DNA of 64,000 bases from Aquitalea magnusonii (GTDB lineage: Bacteria > Pseudomonadota > Gammaproteobacteria > Burkholderiales > Chromobacteriaceae), in NCBI RefSeq assembly GCF_002217795.2, contig NZ_AP018823.1:3906001-3970000 (forward strand), read 5' to 3'. A model generated the notes under the pieces. It was not told where the DNA came from. It searched no databases and saw only the letters and a list, made by a program, of their open reading frames with translations. Positions 46,640 to 56,900 of this stretch are shown piece by piece. Numbering within the stretch: the stretch's first letter is position 1; each line of letters opens with the position of its first letter. The translations under genes and the position numbers were made by a program.

Positions 46640-47437
46640 ATGCATTTTCAGAGTGCCCCCGGCCCCTGCCTGATCGACACCCACTGCCACCTGGATGCCG
46701 CCGAATTCAATGGCCAGCGCGATGAGATTGTCAGCACCGCCCAGGCCTGCGGTGTCGGCCAGTTGCTGCTGCCTTCCATCCACAGTGACAGCTTTGCCGA
46801 CAGCCTGGCCATGCGCGCGCGTTATGGCTGCTGGATTGCCTTCGGCCTGCATCCTATTTATCTGGCACGTCATCAGGACGATCACCTGCAACTGCTGGAA
46901 CAGCACCTGCAGCAGCATGCGCCGGTGGCGGTAGGAGAAATCGGACTGGATTACTACCTGCCCGGTCTGGATGCCGCGCGGCAGGAAAGCCTGCTGGTGG
47001 AACAACTGAAGCTGGCCCGCAAATACAATCTGCCGGTGCTGCTGCATGTGCGGCGCGCACAGGACCGCGTTCTCAAATACCTGCGCCAGATTCCGGTACC
47101 CGGCGGCATCGCCCACGCCTTCAATGGCAGCCGGCAGCAGGCCGAGGCATTCATCGGCCTGGGTTTCAAGCTAGGGTTTGGTGGGGCGATGACCTATAGC
47201 GGCTCGCGCCGCATCCGCGAACTGGCCGCCACCCTCCCGCTGTCCGCCCTGGTGCTGGAAACCGATGCGCCGGACATCCGCCCGGAATGGGCGCAGCAGC
47301 AGCCCAATGTTCCGGCCAATATAAAGAATTTTGCCGCTGTCCTGGCCGGATTGCGCGCCATGGACTTGCATACATTAACTGGCGCGCTCTGGCGCAATAG
47401 CTATCAGGCCATCGGCCTGGCCATGCCAAACGTATAA
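46640..47437 (+). CDS. TatD family metal-dependent hydrolase (deoxyribonuclease-like)
   Basis: The 265-residue protein has the TatD/amidohydrolase metal motifs: IDTHCHLDAAEF, VAVGEIGLDYY, LLHVRRAQDRVL, GGIAHAFNGS and VLETDAPDIRP. Members are 3'-5' exonucleases or DNA-repair-linked nucleases. YjjV-like members are the closest in length. It has an ATG start with GGAG-like bases and follows the GGDEF-EAL gene by 34 bases, probably without functional connection. Confidence 0.85.
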   Translation: MHFQSAPGPCLIDTHCHLDAAEFNGQRDEIVSTAQACGVGQLLLPSIHSDSFADSLAMRARYGCWIAFGLHPIYLARHQDDHLQLLEQHLQQHAPVAVGEIGLDYYLPGLDAARQESLLVEQLKLARKYNLPVLLHVRRAQDRVLKYLRQIPVPGGIAHAFNGSRQQAEAFIGLGFKLGFGGAMTYSGSRRIRELAATLPLSALVLETDAPDIRPEWAQQQPNVPANIKNFAAVLAGLRAMDLHTLTGALWRNSYQAIGLAMPNV

Positions 47438-47650
47438 TCCTGCGCCAAAAGGTGATTGTTAAGCTATACCGTGCTAATGTGCCGGCCGGATGTGGCTGGC
47501 ATGGTCACGACGCGGGGTAGCTACCACCATAAAACATCTACCGTCCCCGGCGTCATCCGTTGCTCATCTACATGACAGACTGTTGATTGGCACCGCATGC
47601 ACACACCCATCCGCCATCCATCTGTCTGGCAATGAAGTCCGGGGAATTCA

Positions 47651-49300
47651 ATGAAAAATCTATCCATCGCCGTGCGCATCACCACCGGTTTTGGCCTGCT
47701 GCTGCTTGCACTGGCCATCATCGGCAGCATTACCCTGCAAGGGCTGGGTCGTATCGACCAGCGGGTGGAGGAAGTCTCCAGCCATGAACTGGTGTTCTTC
47801 CGCGATGTGTCGCAACTGCGCGTACACATGGGCAATCTTAGGCGCTTTGAAAAAGACTACTACCTGAACATCGCCAACAGCGCTAAGCGGGCAGAATATC
47901 TGGGCAAGTGGAAAGACACTTACGCCAAGGCCCAGGAAACGGTAGGCAAGCTGTCGCAGTCGCTGGCTGAGGGCAATAACAGCCTGAGCAGCAGCCTGAG
48001 CGGGCCGGTGCGCAAACAGGGCGAATTACTGCAGGCGTATGCCGACGGCTTCAACACCGTCAGCAGCCAGGTGGAAGCCGGCAGCATCAGCACGCCGGCA
48101 GACGGCAATGCCGCCATCGGCAAGTTCAAGGAAAACGTACACCAGATGGAAGCGATGCTGCAGACCATCAGCAGCGCCGCGGTGGACGCCGTCAATGCCC
48201 TGGGCAGCCAGATCAACACCACCTCGGCCTCGGTGCGCAATGCCGTGATGGCCCTGCTGGCCATTGCCTTGCTGCTGGGCATCCTGCTGTCCTGGCTGAT
48301 CATCCGTTCCATCCGCCATCCGCTCAACAGCATGCGCGACAGCAGCCAGCAACTGGCGCAAAGCCGCGACCTGCGGCAGCAGTTTCCCGATCTGGGCCGC
48401 AACGAGCTGGGCAGCATGGGCCGCTCGGTGTCCGATCTGGTGGGCACGGTACGCACGCTGATCCAGGAATCCCACGGCTACTCCTCACGCCTGGTTGGCG
48501 TGGCCGACCAGTTGGGCCATGTCAGCGATCATGTGGCCAAGGCTTCGCACCAGCAATCCGAAGCGGCCTCCGCCAGCGCCGCCAGTATCGAACAGATGAC
48601 CGTCAGCATCCAGATGGTGTCCGACAATACCCAGGGCGTGGAGGAGCAGGTACGCAATGCCACCGGGGAGGCCACCCGCAGCAGCCAACTGGCAAGCCAG
48701 GCGGCGGCAGAGATTCAGCAGATTGCCAGCAGCATTACCGAAACCGCACAAGTGATTGAGCAGTTGAACCAGCGCTCGGGTGAAATCGGCGACATCGTCA
48801 AGGTGATCCGGGATATTGCCGACCAAACCAATCTCTTGGCGCTCAATGCCGCCATCGAGGCTGCCCGCGCCGGCGAGATGGGCCGCGGCTTTGCCGTGGT
48901 GGCAGATGAAGTACGCAAGCTGGCCGAACGCACGGCTTCTGCCACGGCAGAAATCTCTACCCGCATTTCCGGGGTGCAAACCGACACCCGTCAGGCCTTT
49001 GTCAGCATGCAGCAGGCCAATAGCCGCATTGAAACCGGGGTTGGCAGCGCCCAGCAGGTGGCACAGTCGCTGCAGTTGATCCGCGAATTGTCACAGCGCT
49101 CGGTGGACAAGATTGGCGATGTTGCCGGGGCCATCAAGGAGCAAAGCCAGGCCAGCCAGGACGTGGCGCGCAATGTGGAACAGATTGCCCAGATGAATGA
49201 CAGCACCAACCGCTCGGTGCAGGAATCCCATCAACTGGCACAGCAACTGAAGGAACTGTCCGCCGCCCTGGATGACAGCCTGAACCGCTTCCGGGTGTAA
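47651..49300 (+). CDS. Methyl-accepting chemotaxis protein
   Basis: The 549-residue chemoreceptor has an N-terminal helix ([20 protein letters not shown]), a four-helix-bundle periplasmic domain to about residue 190 ([23 protein letters not shown]), a second helix ([22 protein letters not shown]), HAMP, and a long signalling coiled coil. The conserved tip is [20 protein letters not shown]. The C-terminus ends SLNRFRV without the CheR-binding pentapeptide. The ligand is unknown. An intrinsic terminator follows. Confidence 0.93.
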   Translation: MKNLSIAVRITTGFGLLLLALAIIGSITLQGLGRIDQRVEEVSSHELVFFRDVSQLRVHMGNLRRFEKDYYLNIANSAKRAEYLGKWKDTYAKAQETVGKLSQSLAEGNNSLSSSLSGPVRKQGELLQAYADGFNTVSSQVEAGSISTPADGNAAIGKFKENVHQMEAMLQTISSAAVDAVNALGSQINTTSASVRNAVMALLAIALLLGILLSWLIIRSIRHPLNSMRDSSQQLAQSRDLRQQFPDLGRNELGSMGRSVSDLVGTVRTLIQESHGYSSRLVGVADQLGHVSDHVAKASHQQSEAASASAASIEQMTVSIQMVSDNTQGVEEQVRNATGEATRSSQLASQAAAEIQQIASSITETAQVIEQLNQRSGEIGDIVKVIRDIADQTNLLALNAAIEAARAGEMGRGFAVVADEVRKLAERTASATAEISTRISGVQTDTRQAFVSMQQANSRIETGVGSAQQVAQSLQLIRELSQRSVDKIGDVAGAIKEQSQASQDVARNVEQIAQMNDSTNRSVQESHQLAQQLKELSAALDDSLNRFRV

Positions 49301-49316
49301 ACCGCCAGGCCACAAA

Positions 49317-49340
49317 AAAGCCGCCCTCACAGGCGGCTTT
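49317..49340. terminator. Bidirectional terminator between chemoreceptor and TolC-family gene
   Basis: AAAGCCGCC pairs with GGCGGCTTT around a 6-base loop, with six A upstream serving the minus-strand gene. Confidence 0.88.
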
Positions 49341-49361
49341 GGCTGATGCGGCAGCGGGCGC

Positions 49362-50888
49362 TCAGTTGCTGCTGGCAGCCTGCGGCTTCTTGGCCTTGCC
49401 GGCTTTCAGCGGCTTGACCCCCAGCGGTGCGGCTGCCGGTGCCACCGCCTGCGGCTCAGCCGTGGCGGCGGTGTACTGGCGGGCGGCAATCGACTTCACA
49501 TCCACCGTGGCCGGCGGGGTGTAGCTGGTATTGCAGGCGTTCTGCTCTTCTTCACTCAGGCTATCGGTCTGGAAGTCTTCCACCGGCTTGAGCTTGAGGG
49601 TTTGCAGCAGGCTGCCGGAGTTGGCCAGCACGGTAGCTTCCGCAACCTTGTAATCGGACTGGGCGTTGATGTAGGCGCGCTGGGCGTCAAACAACTCGTT
49701 TTCACTGTCCAGCACATCCAGCAAGGTACGCTGGCCGATATCAAACTGCTTGCGGTAGGCGTCGCGCGCCTTCTCGGTGGACAGTTGGTGCTGACGCAGC
49801 GATTCCATCTGGTCCTTGAGCTTGACGATATTATTGTTGGCAATGCTCAGGGTCTGGCGCATGTCACGGCACACCTTGTCGCGCAGATCCTTGGTGGTGT
49901 TCAGCTTCTCGGCGGCCGAACCCAGGCGGGCGCGGTCTGCGCCGCCACGGAACAGATTCATGTTGAAAATCACCGCCACCGAGCTGAGCTTGGTACGCCC
50001 GTTGTAGCCGTTATAGTTGTCGGTAGGTGCCTTGCTGGCCTGCAAATCCAGCGTGGGCGAGAAAGCACCACGACGCACATTCACCTCGGCCTGGGCCGAA
50101 CGCACGCTGGACAGGGCGCTCAGGTAGGCCGGATTGTGCGCAACGGCATTCTTGATCAAATCGCCGCTGCCGGGCAGTGCAGACTTCATCGACGGAATAT
50201 CGCTCAACTGGGCCGGGGCATCGCTGCCGGTCAGACGGGCATAGCGTACCGATACATCATGCAGGTTGGAGGTATCGGTAATCAGATTGCTCTCGGCCAG
50301 CGCCAGACGGCCTGCCGCCTGTTCCAGATCCACCCGGCGGCCGACACCGGCCTGCACCTTCTGCGCAATTTGCTCAAAGATTCCCTTATGAATTGCATAG
50401 TTTTCCTGAGCGGTATCCAACAACTGACGATAGCGCAGCACATCCTGATAAGCCTGAACCGTCTGCAGGGCCATGCTTTCGGTAGCATCCAGGAAATCAA
50501 AATATTTGGCCTGTTCGTCATAACCCAGTTGCTTGACCGTGTTATAGGTCTGCAAGCCCTGGAAGATGTTCTGGCTCAGGCTCAGTTTCCAACCGCGGGT
50601 GGTGTAGTTCTGGTCGGTTACTGCCACATTGCTAGGGTAGTCATAGCGCTGGCGGTTGGATTCGTAACTCAGATCGACAGTTGGCATGTACCCCGCCCGG
50701 CCCACGTTCACATCCTGACCCGCGCCACGGAACTGGTGCAGCTTGGCCAGCACTTCCGGGTTGTTCAGGATTGCCTGCTGCACAGCGGCGGTAACCTCAA
50801 TGGCACTGGCCTGTTGCGGCAACAAAGCGGCAACACCGGCCAGGCCGATAGCCACCGACAAACTGATGGATTTGCGCAAATTTCTCAT
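49362..50888 (-). CDS. TolC-family outer membrane protein of a type I secretion system (LapE-like)
   Basis: The 508-residue protein has a signal peptide (cleavage after QQASA), then the two repeated TolC halves. The marks are ILNNPEVLAKLHQFRGAGQDV and GYMPTVDLSYESNRQ in the first half, and LSALSSVRSAQAEVNVRRGAFSPTLDLQASKAP with the YRKQFDIGQRTLLDVLDSENELFDAQ signature, typical of adhesin-exporting LapE/AggA proteins, in the second. A low-complexity Ala/Lys/Pro tail of about 50 residues (ending PQAASSN) follows. It should form the outer-membrane duct for the giant adhesin encoded nearby. The inner-membrane ABC and adaptor proteins are not in this window. Confidence 0.88.
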   Translation of the reverse strand: MRNLRKSISLSVAIGLAGVAALLPQQASAIEVTAAVQQAILNNPEVLAKLHQFRGAGQDVNVGRAGYMPTVDLSYESNRQRYDYPSNVAVTDQNYTTRGWKLSLSQNIFQGLQTYNTVKQLGYDEQAKYFDFLDATESMALQTVQAYQDVLRYRQLLDTAQENYAIHKGIFEQIAQKVQAGVGRRVDLEQAAGRLALAESNLITDTSNLHDVSVRYARLTGSDAPAQLSDIPSMKSALPGSGDLIKNAVAHNPAYLSALSSVRSAQAEVNVRRGAFSPTLDLQASKAPTDNYNGYNGRTKLSSVAVIFNMNLFRGGADRARLGSAAEKLNTTKDLRDKVCRDMRQTLSIANNNIVKLKDQMESLRQHQLSTEKARDAYRKQFDIGQRTLLDVLDSENELFDAQRAYINAQSDYKVAEATVLANSGSLLQTLKLKPVEDFQTDSLSEEEQNACNTSYTPPATVDVKSIAARQYTAATAEPQAVAPAAAPLGVKPLKAGKAKKPQAASSN

Positions 50889-51006
50889 CGATACTACCCC
50901 ATATGAAATGTGTGGCTTATTTTAAATACATGTTTAAAACACAATACATTTAAATTATACACACTGAAATTTACTGTTGCTGCCTGTTTTTTACAGAAAA
51001 AATGCC

Positions 51007-51720
51007 ATGAGCGTGATCTGTTCACCGCCAGTCCTCACCGATACAACACCCTTGCAGCGAGTCCATGACGCAGGCATCAAACTGCTGCACCTGCTGCTGC
51101 CCATCATGCTCAGCTGGCTGCTGTGCCTGGGTGTTACCGGCAGCAGCCTGCCCAGCGAGCAGACCGTGTCGCGCTATGGCCCGCAGGCGCAGCGGCTGTA
51201 CCGCGAGTGGCAGGCCATGCTGAACAATGCCGGCAGTAGCGACAGCGCACGGCTGAAGGAGGTGAACGAGTTTTTCAACCGGCGCATTACTTATGCGGAA
51301 AACAGCCAGGTATGGCGGCAGGAGGATTACTGGGCCACGCCACTGGAAACCTTTGGCAAGGGCATGGCCGACTGCAAGGGTTTCGTGATTGGCAAATACG
51401 TGTCGCTCCGCATGCTGGGCGTGGCACCGGACAAGATCAGGCTGACTTATGTGAAGGCGCGCATTGGCGGCCCGTCCAGCAATGTCACCCAAGCGCACAT
51501 GGTGCTGGCATACTATCCAAGCCCGACAGTGGAGCCGCTGATTCTGGATAACCTGATCACCAGCATCCAGCCTGCCTCGCAGCGGCCCGACCTGATCCCG
51601 GTGTTCAGCTTCAATATGGAAAGCATCTGGGTGGGCGGTACGCAAAACAATAATGTCAACCGGCTGACACGCTGGAAACAACTGCTGGACAAACTGAAAA
51701 CGGAAGGTTTTACCTTTTGA
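51007..51720 (+). CDS. lapG: LapG-type periplasmic cysteine protease (BTLCP family)
   Basis: From ATG 51007 the protein has 237 residues. A hydrophobic N-terminal segment (LLHLLLPIMLSWLLCLGV) should lead it to the periplasm. The transglutaminase-like triad is Cys123 (GMADCKGFVIGKY), His164 (TQAHMVLAY) and Asp181 (PLILDNL), with the calcium-site region RITYAENSQVWRQEDYW. LapG cuts the N-terminal retention module of LapA-type adhesins and releases them from the surface when c-di-GMP is low. Its stop overlaps the lapD start. An in-frame TTG upstream would add ten residues and is less likely. Confidence 0.92.
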   Translation: MSVICSPPVLTDTTPLQRVHDAGIKLLHLLLPIMLSWLLCLGVTGSSLPSEQTVSRYGPQAQRLYREWQAMLNNAGSSDSARLKEVNEFFNRRITYAENSQVWRQEDYWATPLETFGKGMADCKGFVIGKYVSLRMLGVAPDKIRLTYVKARIGGPSSNVTQAHMVLAYYPSPTVEPLILDNLITSIQPASQRPDLIPVFSFNMESIWVGGTQNNNVNRLTRWKQLLDKLKTEGFTF

Positions 51721-53645
51721 GTCCCCCCGTGAAGTCACGCAAACTTTCTCTGGTACAGCGCCTGTGGCTGTTACTGCTGTTGCTGGTGGCGCTGTCCATC
51801 GGCGGCGCGCTGATTGCCAACCTGCTCAATGCCCGCAGCTATCTGGAACAACAGCTAAGCGCGCAAAGTGCCGATACCGCCAACGCGCTGGCCCTGATGG
51901 TGACGCAGTACAAGGCCGATCCGGTGATGGCGCAAACCCTGCTGGGCGCGGCCTTCGAGCAGGGCCACTTTGCCGAGATCAGCTGGGAAGGCGTTCCAGC
52001 CCAGCAAGCCATCCATCTGCGCAACCGTAACGGTTTTGAAGACACCCCGGCCTGGTTCCGTCAGTTGCTGCCGCTAAAGCCGCAAACCGGACTGGCCCAG
52101 GTGAGCAACGGCTGGCTGCAGGCTGGCCGCATCGTGGTGAGCGCACATCTGGGCTATGCCTACAGCTCCTTGTGGCAAGGCGCGCTGCAAACCGTGTTCT
52201 GGCTGGTGGTGATCGGCCTGGCTGCCGGCCTGCTGGGCTTTTTCGACATCCGCAGCCTGCGCCGCGAACTGCATGCGGTGGTGGCGCAAGCCCATGCCAT
52301 CAGCGAACAGCGCTTCATGCGCATTCCCATCCCCGGCATTCCGGAACTGGCCGAAGTGGGCATGGCGATGAACCACATGGTGGAACGGCTGCAAAACTAC
52401 CTGCTGGGCCTGCGCGATGAAGTGGACCGCCTGCGCCGCGAAGTGCTGACTGACAGCAGTACCGGCCTGCCTAACCGTGAAGCATTCGAACAGCGCTTTG
52501 CCAACCTGCTCAATCCGCAAGCCGACCCGGTCAGCGGTCATCTGCTGCTGATCCGGGTGGCCGGCCTGGCCGAACTGAACCAGCGCCTGGGTGGACGGCG
52601 TACCGATGCCCTGCTCAAGCGGGTGGCGGATGATCTCGCCAGCCAGTGCCAGTCCCACCGCGGCTGGATGGCCACCCGCCTGCGCGGTGCCGACTTTGCC
52701 CTGTTCTGCCCAGAGCTGGGCCATGAGGAGGCCGGCAAGCTGGCGGATGAGCTTTGCCTGCTGTGGCCGGTGTACTGGACGATGGACTTGTCCGACCAGC
52801 CTGGGCTGGGCCATATCGGCATCACGGCCTTCCAAAGTGGCGACCAACTGACCGAGGTGCTGGCCCGCGCCAGCGACAGCCTGACCCTGGCCGAGGCCCA
52901 GCCACTCAATAGCTGGTATCTGGGCAGCAGGGCAGCCCCTGCAGACCGGGAAGCGCTGCCGGACTGGAAGGCGCTGCTGGAAGCGGCCTGCCAGGATGAC
53001 TCGCTGCAGTTGCGCTGGTACCCGGTATGCGATCCGGACAAGGTGGTGTTGTGGCATGAAGGCATGCTGTTTCGCCCGGCACAGCATGGCATGGCCGCCA
53101 TGAGTGCCTTGCGCCTGGTGTCACAGGCGGCACGGCTGGGACTGGTACACCGGCTGGACCTCAATACCCTTAACCTGGCACTGCGCCATGGCCCGGCGGG
53201 GGTGCTGGCCGTCAATATGTCGCCCGCCTCGCTGCACCATCCGGACTTCCTGCCGTCCATTTTGCAGTTGCTACAGCGCTACCCGGAACGCCAGATCAAT
53301 TTTGAATTCCACGAAACCGGGCTGGATGAGCACTGGGAGCACTTTGTCGCCTTCAGCCGCGCCATTCGTCCGGCAGGCCATCAGTTGGCGGTGGAAATCC
53401 AGGGACACAATCTGGCACTGGTGGCACGTACCCATGAGGCCAGCATCAGCTATCTGGTACTGGACAGCACCCTCACCCAGGGCATTCATGCCGATGAGGG
53501 CCGTTCTGCGCTGCTGCGCGGCCTGCTACGCATGGCGGCACTGATGGGCGTGCAACTGGAAGCCAAGGGGATTAGCAGCGCGGAGGATGCAGCCGCACTG
53601 ATCGAAATGGGCGTACACAGCCTGACCGGCCCGGCCATCAGCTAA
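51717..53645 (+). CDS. lapD: LapD-type c-di-GMP effector with degenerate GGDEF and EAL domains
   Basis: The 642-residue protein has a membrane helix at about 13-35, a periplasmic PAS-like LapD output domain, a second helix around 156-176 and a HAMP segment. A GGDEF-like domain whose active site reads RGADF (about residue 322) and an EAL-like domain whose signature reads EGMLFR (about 447) follow. Both enzymatic sites are therefore lost, as in Pseudomonas LapD. It should bind c-di-GMP through the EAL fold and hold LapG away from the adhesin. TTG at 51717 overlaps the lapG stop (TTGA). GTG at 51729 is an alternative but lacks a ribosome site. Confidence 0.93.
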   Translation: MSPPVKSRKLSLVQRLWLLLLLLVALSIGGALIANLLNARSYLEQQLSAQSADTANALALMVTQYKADPVMAQTLLGAAFEQGHFAEISWEGVPAQQAIHLRNRNGFEDTPAWFRQLLPLKPQTGLAQVSNGWLQAGRIVVSAHLGYAYSSLWQGALQTVFWLVVIGLAAGLLGFFDIRSLRRELHAVVAQAHAISEQRFMRIPIPGIPELAEVGMAMNHMVERLQNYLLGLRDEVDRLRREVLTDSSTGLPNREAFEQRFANLLNPQADPVSGHLLLIRVAGLAELNQRLGGRRTDALLKRVADDLASQCQSHRGWMATRLRGADFALFCPELGHEEAGKLADELCLLWPVYWTMDLSDQPGLGHIGITAFQSGDQLTEVLARASDSLTLAEAQPLNSWYLGSRAAPADREALPDWKALLEAACQDDSLQLRWYPVCDPDKVVLWHEGMLFRPAQHGMAAMSALRLVSQAARLGLVHRLDLNTLNLALRHGPAGVLAVNMSPASLHHPDFLPSILQLLQRYPERQINFEFHETGLDEHWEHFVAFSRAIRPAGHQLAVEIQGHNLALVARTHEASISYLVLDSTLTQGIHADEGRSALLRGLLRMAALMGVQLEAKGISSAEDAAALIEMGVHSLTGPAIS

Positions 53646-53665
53646 GCAGCACCGGCCCAGGCACC

Positions 53666-53699
53666 AGCCCGCCTCCAGCCACTGGACGCGGGCTTTTTC
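53666..53699 (+). terminator. Intrinsic terminator after lapD
   Basis: AGCCCGC (53666-53672) pairs with GCGGGCT (53688-53694), followed by TTTTTC. Confidence 0.8.
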
Positions 53700-53875
53700 A
53701 TATCCGGTGCCAACAGCAGTAAACGCGAACCACAATGCCAACGGTTCTGCACGCAATGGTTGGAAGGCAGGCATGAGAACGGCAATGCCAGCGATGCCCT
53801 AGGGCGGCCAAACCGTTTAGCGACTACGGCGTCCTGACGATCTAGACCGCCTTTAGCCATCATCCGTGCGCCCAC

Positions 53876-53907
53876 AAAAAAACCGACAGCGTGTCAGGCT
53901 GTCGGTT
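53876..53907 (-). terminator. Intrinsic terminator of the adhesin gene
   Basis: On the minus strand a 10-bp stem AACCGACAGC/GCTGTCGGTT with a 7-base loop is followed by a run of T. It lies about 20 bases past the adhesin stop codon. Confidence 0.9.
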
Positions 53908-53925
53908 GTTGCGGCCAGGGCTGGC

Positions 53926-56900
53926 TTAGTCGGTAATCAACTTACCACTCCCCAGCAGGTTATGCAGGATCTGGCTGTCCGACAGCAGCGTGTTGCCGCT
54001 ATGGGTCAGGTCGACATTCTGCAGCACAATCTGCTGGGTCTCATGCGTTGCCAGATTACCGGTTTCGCTGACATGGATCACCGTGCTTGTCACCCCCTTG
54101 CTGGTGCTGGTGGTGAAGTGCAGGTAATTGCCCAGATTACCAACATCGGTACCGCTATGGCTTTCGCCTACCAGCAGATCACGCAGATCCAGCTTGTCAC
54201 CGCCATTGGATACCGCTGCGGTCTTGAAGTTGATGATGGTATCCACGGCCGGAGTTGCCACCGTGCCTTGATCGCCCAGCACCCACTTGAAGGTATCCAC
54301 ACCGGTACTGCCACTGGTCATGGTGTCGTTGCCGGCCCCGCCATGCAGCAAGGTGGCGGTGGATCCGGCGTACAGATAGTCGGTACCCGCAGAGCCATGG
54401 ACTTCATTACCAGCCCCCACCAGGAAGGATACCGGTACGGTCGACGAGGTGGCCGTATTGCCATTGCTCTCAATCGCGGTGACGGTGGCATTAAAGCTGA
54501 CCTGCCCGTGGTAGCTGCCGGACAACTGCAGGGAACCGCTTTGCAGATCGCTCAGGCTCAAACCGGTAACGGTCAGGTTACCGGAGGCATCCGGCGTGTA
54601 GGTCGTGCCATGCAGTACCAGGGATGGCGAGCCTTCGGCAGAGGTCAGACCGCTGATATTCAACGTCAGGGTTTCCGAGCCAACCGCCACCGGATGCGAA
54701 GCCGTCATCAGGCTGGACAAGGCAATGGTGGTGGTTGCCGCATCGCTGGCCTGGAAGCCGCCCTGGGTCAGCACGATATTATCCACCATGGCACCACGAC
54801 CACTGGCATCGACCGCGCTGGCCGGGGTATCCGTCAGGATGGTGATGACCTGATTGCCGCCGGTACCGGTAAAGTCGAAGGAAATATTGCGCCAATCCAG
54901 CGTGCTGCCCGATGTAGCCGAATATTCGGCCACCAGCTTGCCATCCACATAGATACCGATCTTGCTGACATCCGTGGAATAGCCCGGCCGACCGGCAAAA
55001 TCCATCGACAACTGGTATTCCGCGCCGGCCACGGTGGTCACGGTGCGGGTAATGCCCAGGGTCTGAATAATGTCAGAAGTCGAGTTATTCAGTTCCAGCC
55101 AGTGGGTATTGCCAGCACCCGTTGATGAGTTCGGGGTAATGGTGCTGCCGCTGGCCGTGCTCATGGAATCGCTGGTGGTCCAGATCTCGAAACCATTGAT
55201 ACCGCCAGGTGCAACGTCATTGCTGGTCACCAAGGTCCACCCCTCGGCTTTGGTCGTGCTGGTGGTCTGGTTGGTGCTTTCCCAAGTGGTATTGAACAAC
55301 TGACTTGTCGTGATATTCGATACCAGATTGATGGTCGGCAGCGTGGTATCCACCGTCAGGGCATGGCTAGCCGGTGTGGCTGCATTCCCCGCGGCATCGC
55401 TGACATTGGCCGTCACCGTGATATTGCCATCCGCCAGCTTGGCCACATCGCTGGCCGGTACAGTCACCGACCAGCTATTGCCACTTACCGTGGCACTATA
55501 GTGAACATTGTTCAGCACCACATCCACCTTCTGATCATCCTCCACACCGCTTGTACTGCCGCTGACCAGCAGCGACTTATTGTGTTCGGCGGCATTGATC
55601 ACATCATCACCGGCCAGCGTGGTGGCAATGGCAATGGTGGGGGCTGTCAGATCAATCTTGGCACTGTCGCTGGCGCTGGCCGAAACATTGCCCGCCAGAT
55701 CAGTGATGTAGGCCTTCACGGTCAGCGTACCGCCATCAGCCGGGGCGGCCGGAGTGAGAACGACCTTCCCTGCGGTAATTTCAGCGGCAGTCAGTACATG
55801 ACCCGTTTGCACCACGTCGTTGATGGTGACGTTCAGCGTATCGCCCGCCTTGGCATTGCTTGGCAGGCCGATGTTGACGGTTTCCGTCGTGGCGCTGCCC
55901 TGCTCGGCCTTGTTGATGTAGCCGTCATTGTTGGCGTCGGTGGCAATCGTCACCGTCGGTGCCGACGGCGCGGTAATGTCTTCGATGGCGCTTGCCGCAC
56001 CAGTGGTGGAGACATTGCCATGGGTATCGGTCTGGGTGGCCGAGATGCTGACAGATTTGCCATCACCCGGTTCCGGCATGTTCAGCGTCACCACGCCGGT
56101 GCTGGCGTTGTAGCTGGCTGTTACACCATTGGCAGCACCAGTGATGCTTCCATCATGGTTCACCACCAGCTTGGTCACCACACCATTGTCGGTCACGGTG
56201 AGATTGGCGCTACCACCCGCGCTGATCAGGCTCTTGTCCAATGTTACGGTGGACTGCAGCGTCGCCGTACCATTGGATGTTTCCGAACCGCTGAGGTAGC
56301 CATCGTGATTGCTGTCGGTGGTAATCACCACCGGCGGCGTGGTCGGCAAGTGATAGCTATCGCTGCCCACACCCGAGGTGTTACCGGCCAGATCGGTCAC
56401 GGTGGCATTAACCGTCAGTGTGGTTCCAAGCGACGGTGTAGCCACCGGCAGGTAAATCACACCATTCTGATAGCTGTAGACCAGGCCGTTACCATCAACC
56501 AGTTGATTGCTGGAATTCAAGTGCAGCGTTACATCCGTACCGGTGCTGGAAGTGATATGCACAGTACCGCTATGGTTCAGCTCGGCCTGATCCTTCGCGT
56601 CCAGCGTGACGGAAGCGGTCATGGTATTGCTGCTTACCAGGCTGATGACGCTTGCCGTGGTGCTACCCGCCGGTGTCAGCGTGCTTTGGAACACTGCCTG
56701 ACCGCCCTGATCCCAGTACACGATCTGGATGGTATGTAAATTACCCGCCGTGGCCCCCAGGGTCAGGGTGAAATCTGTGCCGGTCGGCGATTGGTTCTGG
56801 TTTCTGGTGGCAACCGTCACGCCATCCACAATGATCTGGTAGCCATCGTCTGCCAATACCGACAGTTTGTAAGTACCCGAGGCCGCCGCGAACACACCAT

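Noticed and set aside
47438..47650. Flagellar sigma-28 promoter before the chemoreceptor
   Set aside because: A TAAG occurs at about 47460 but the GCCGATAA part at proper spacing is not convincing.
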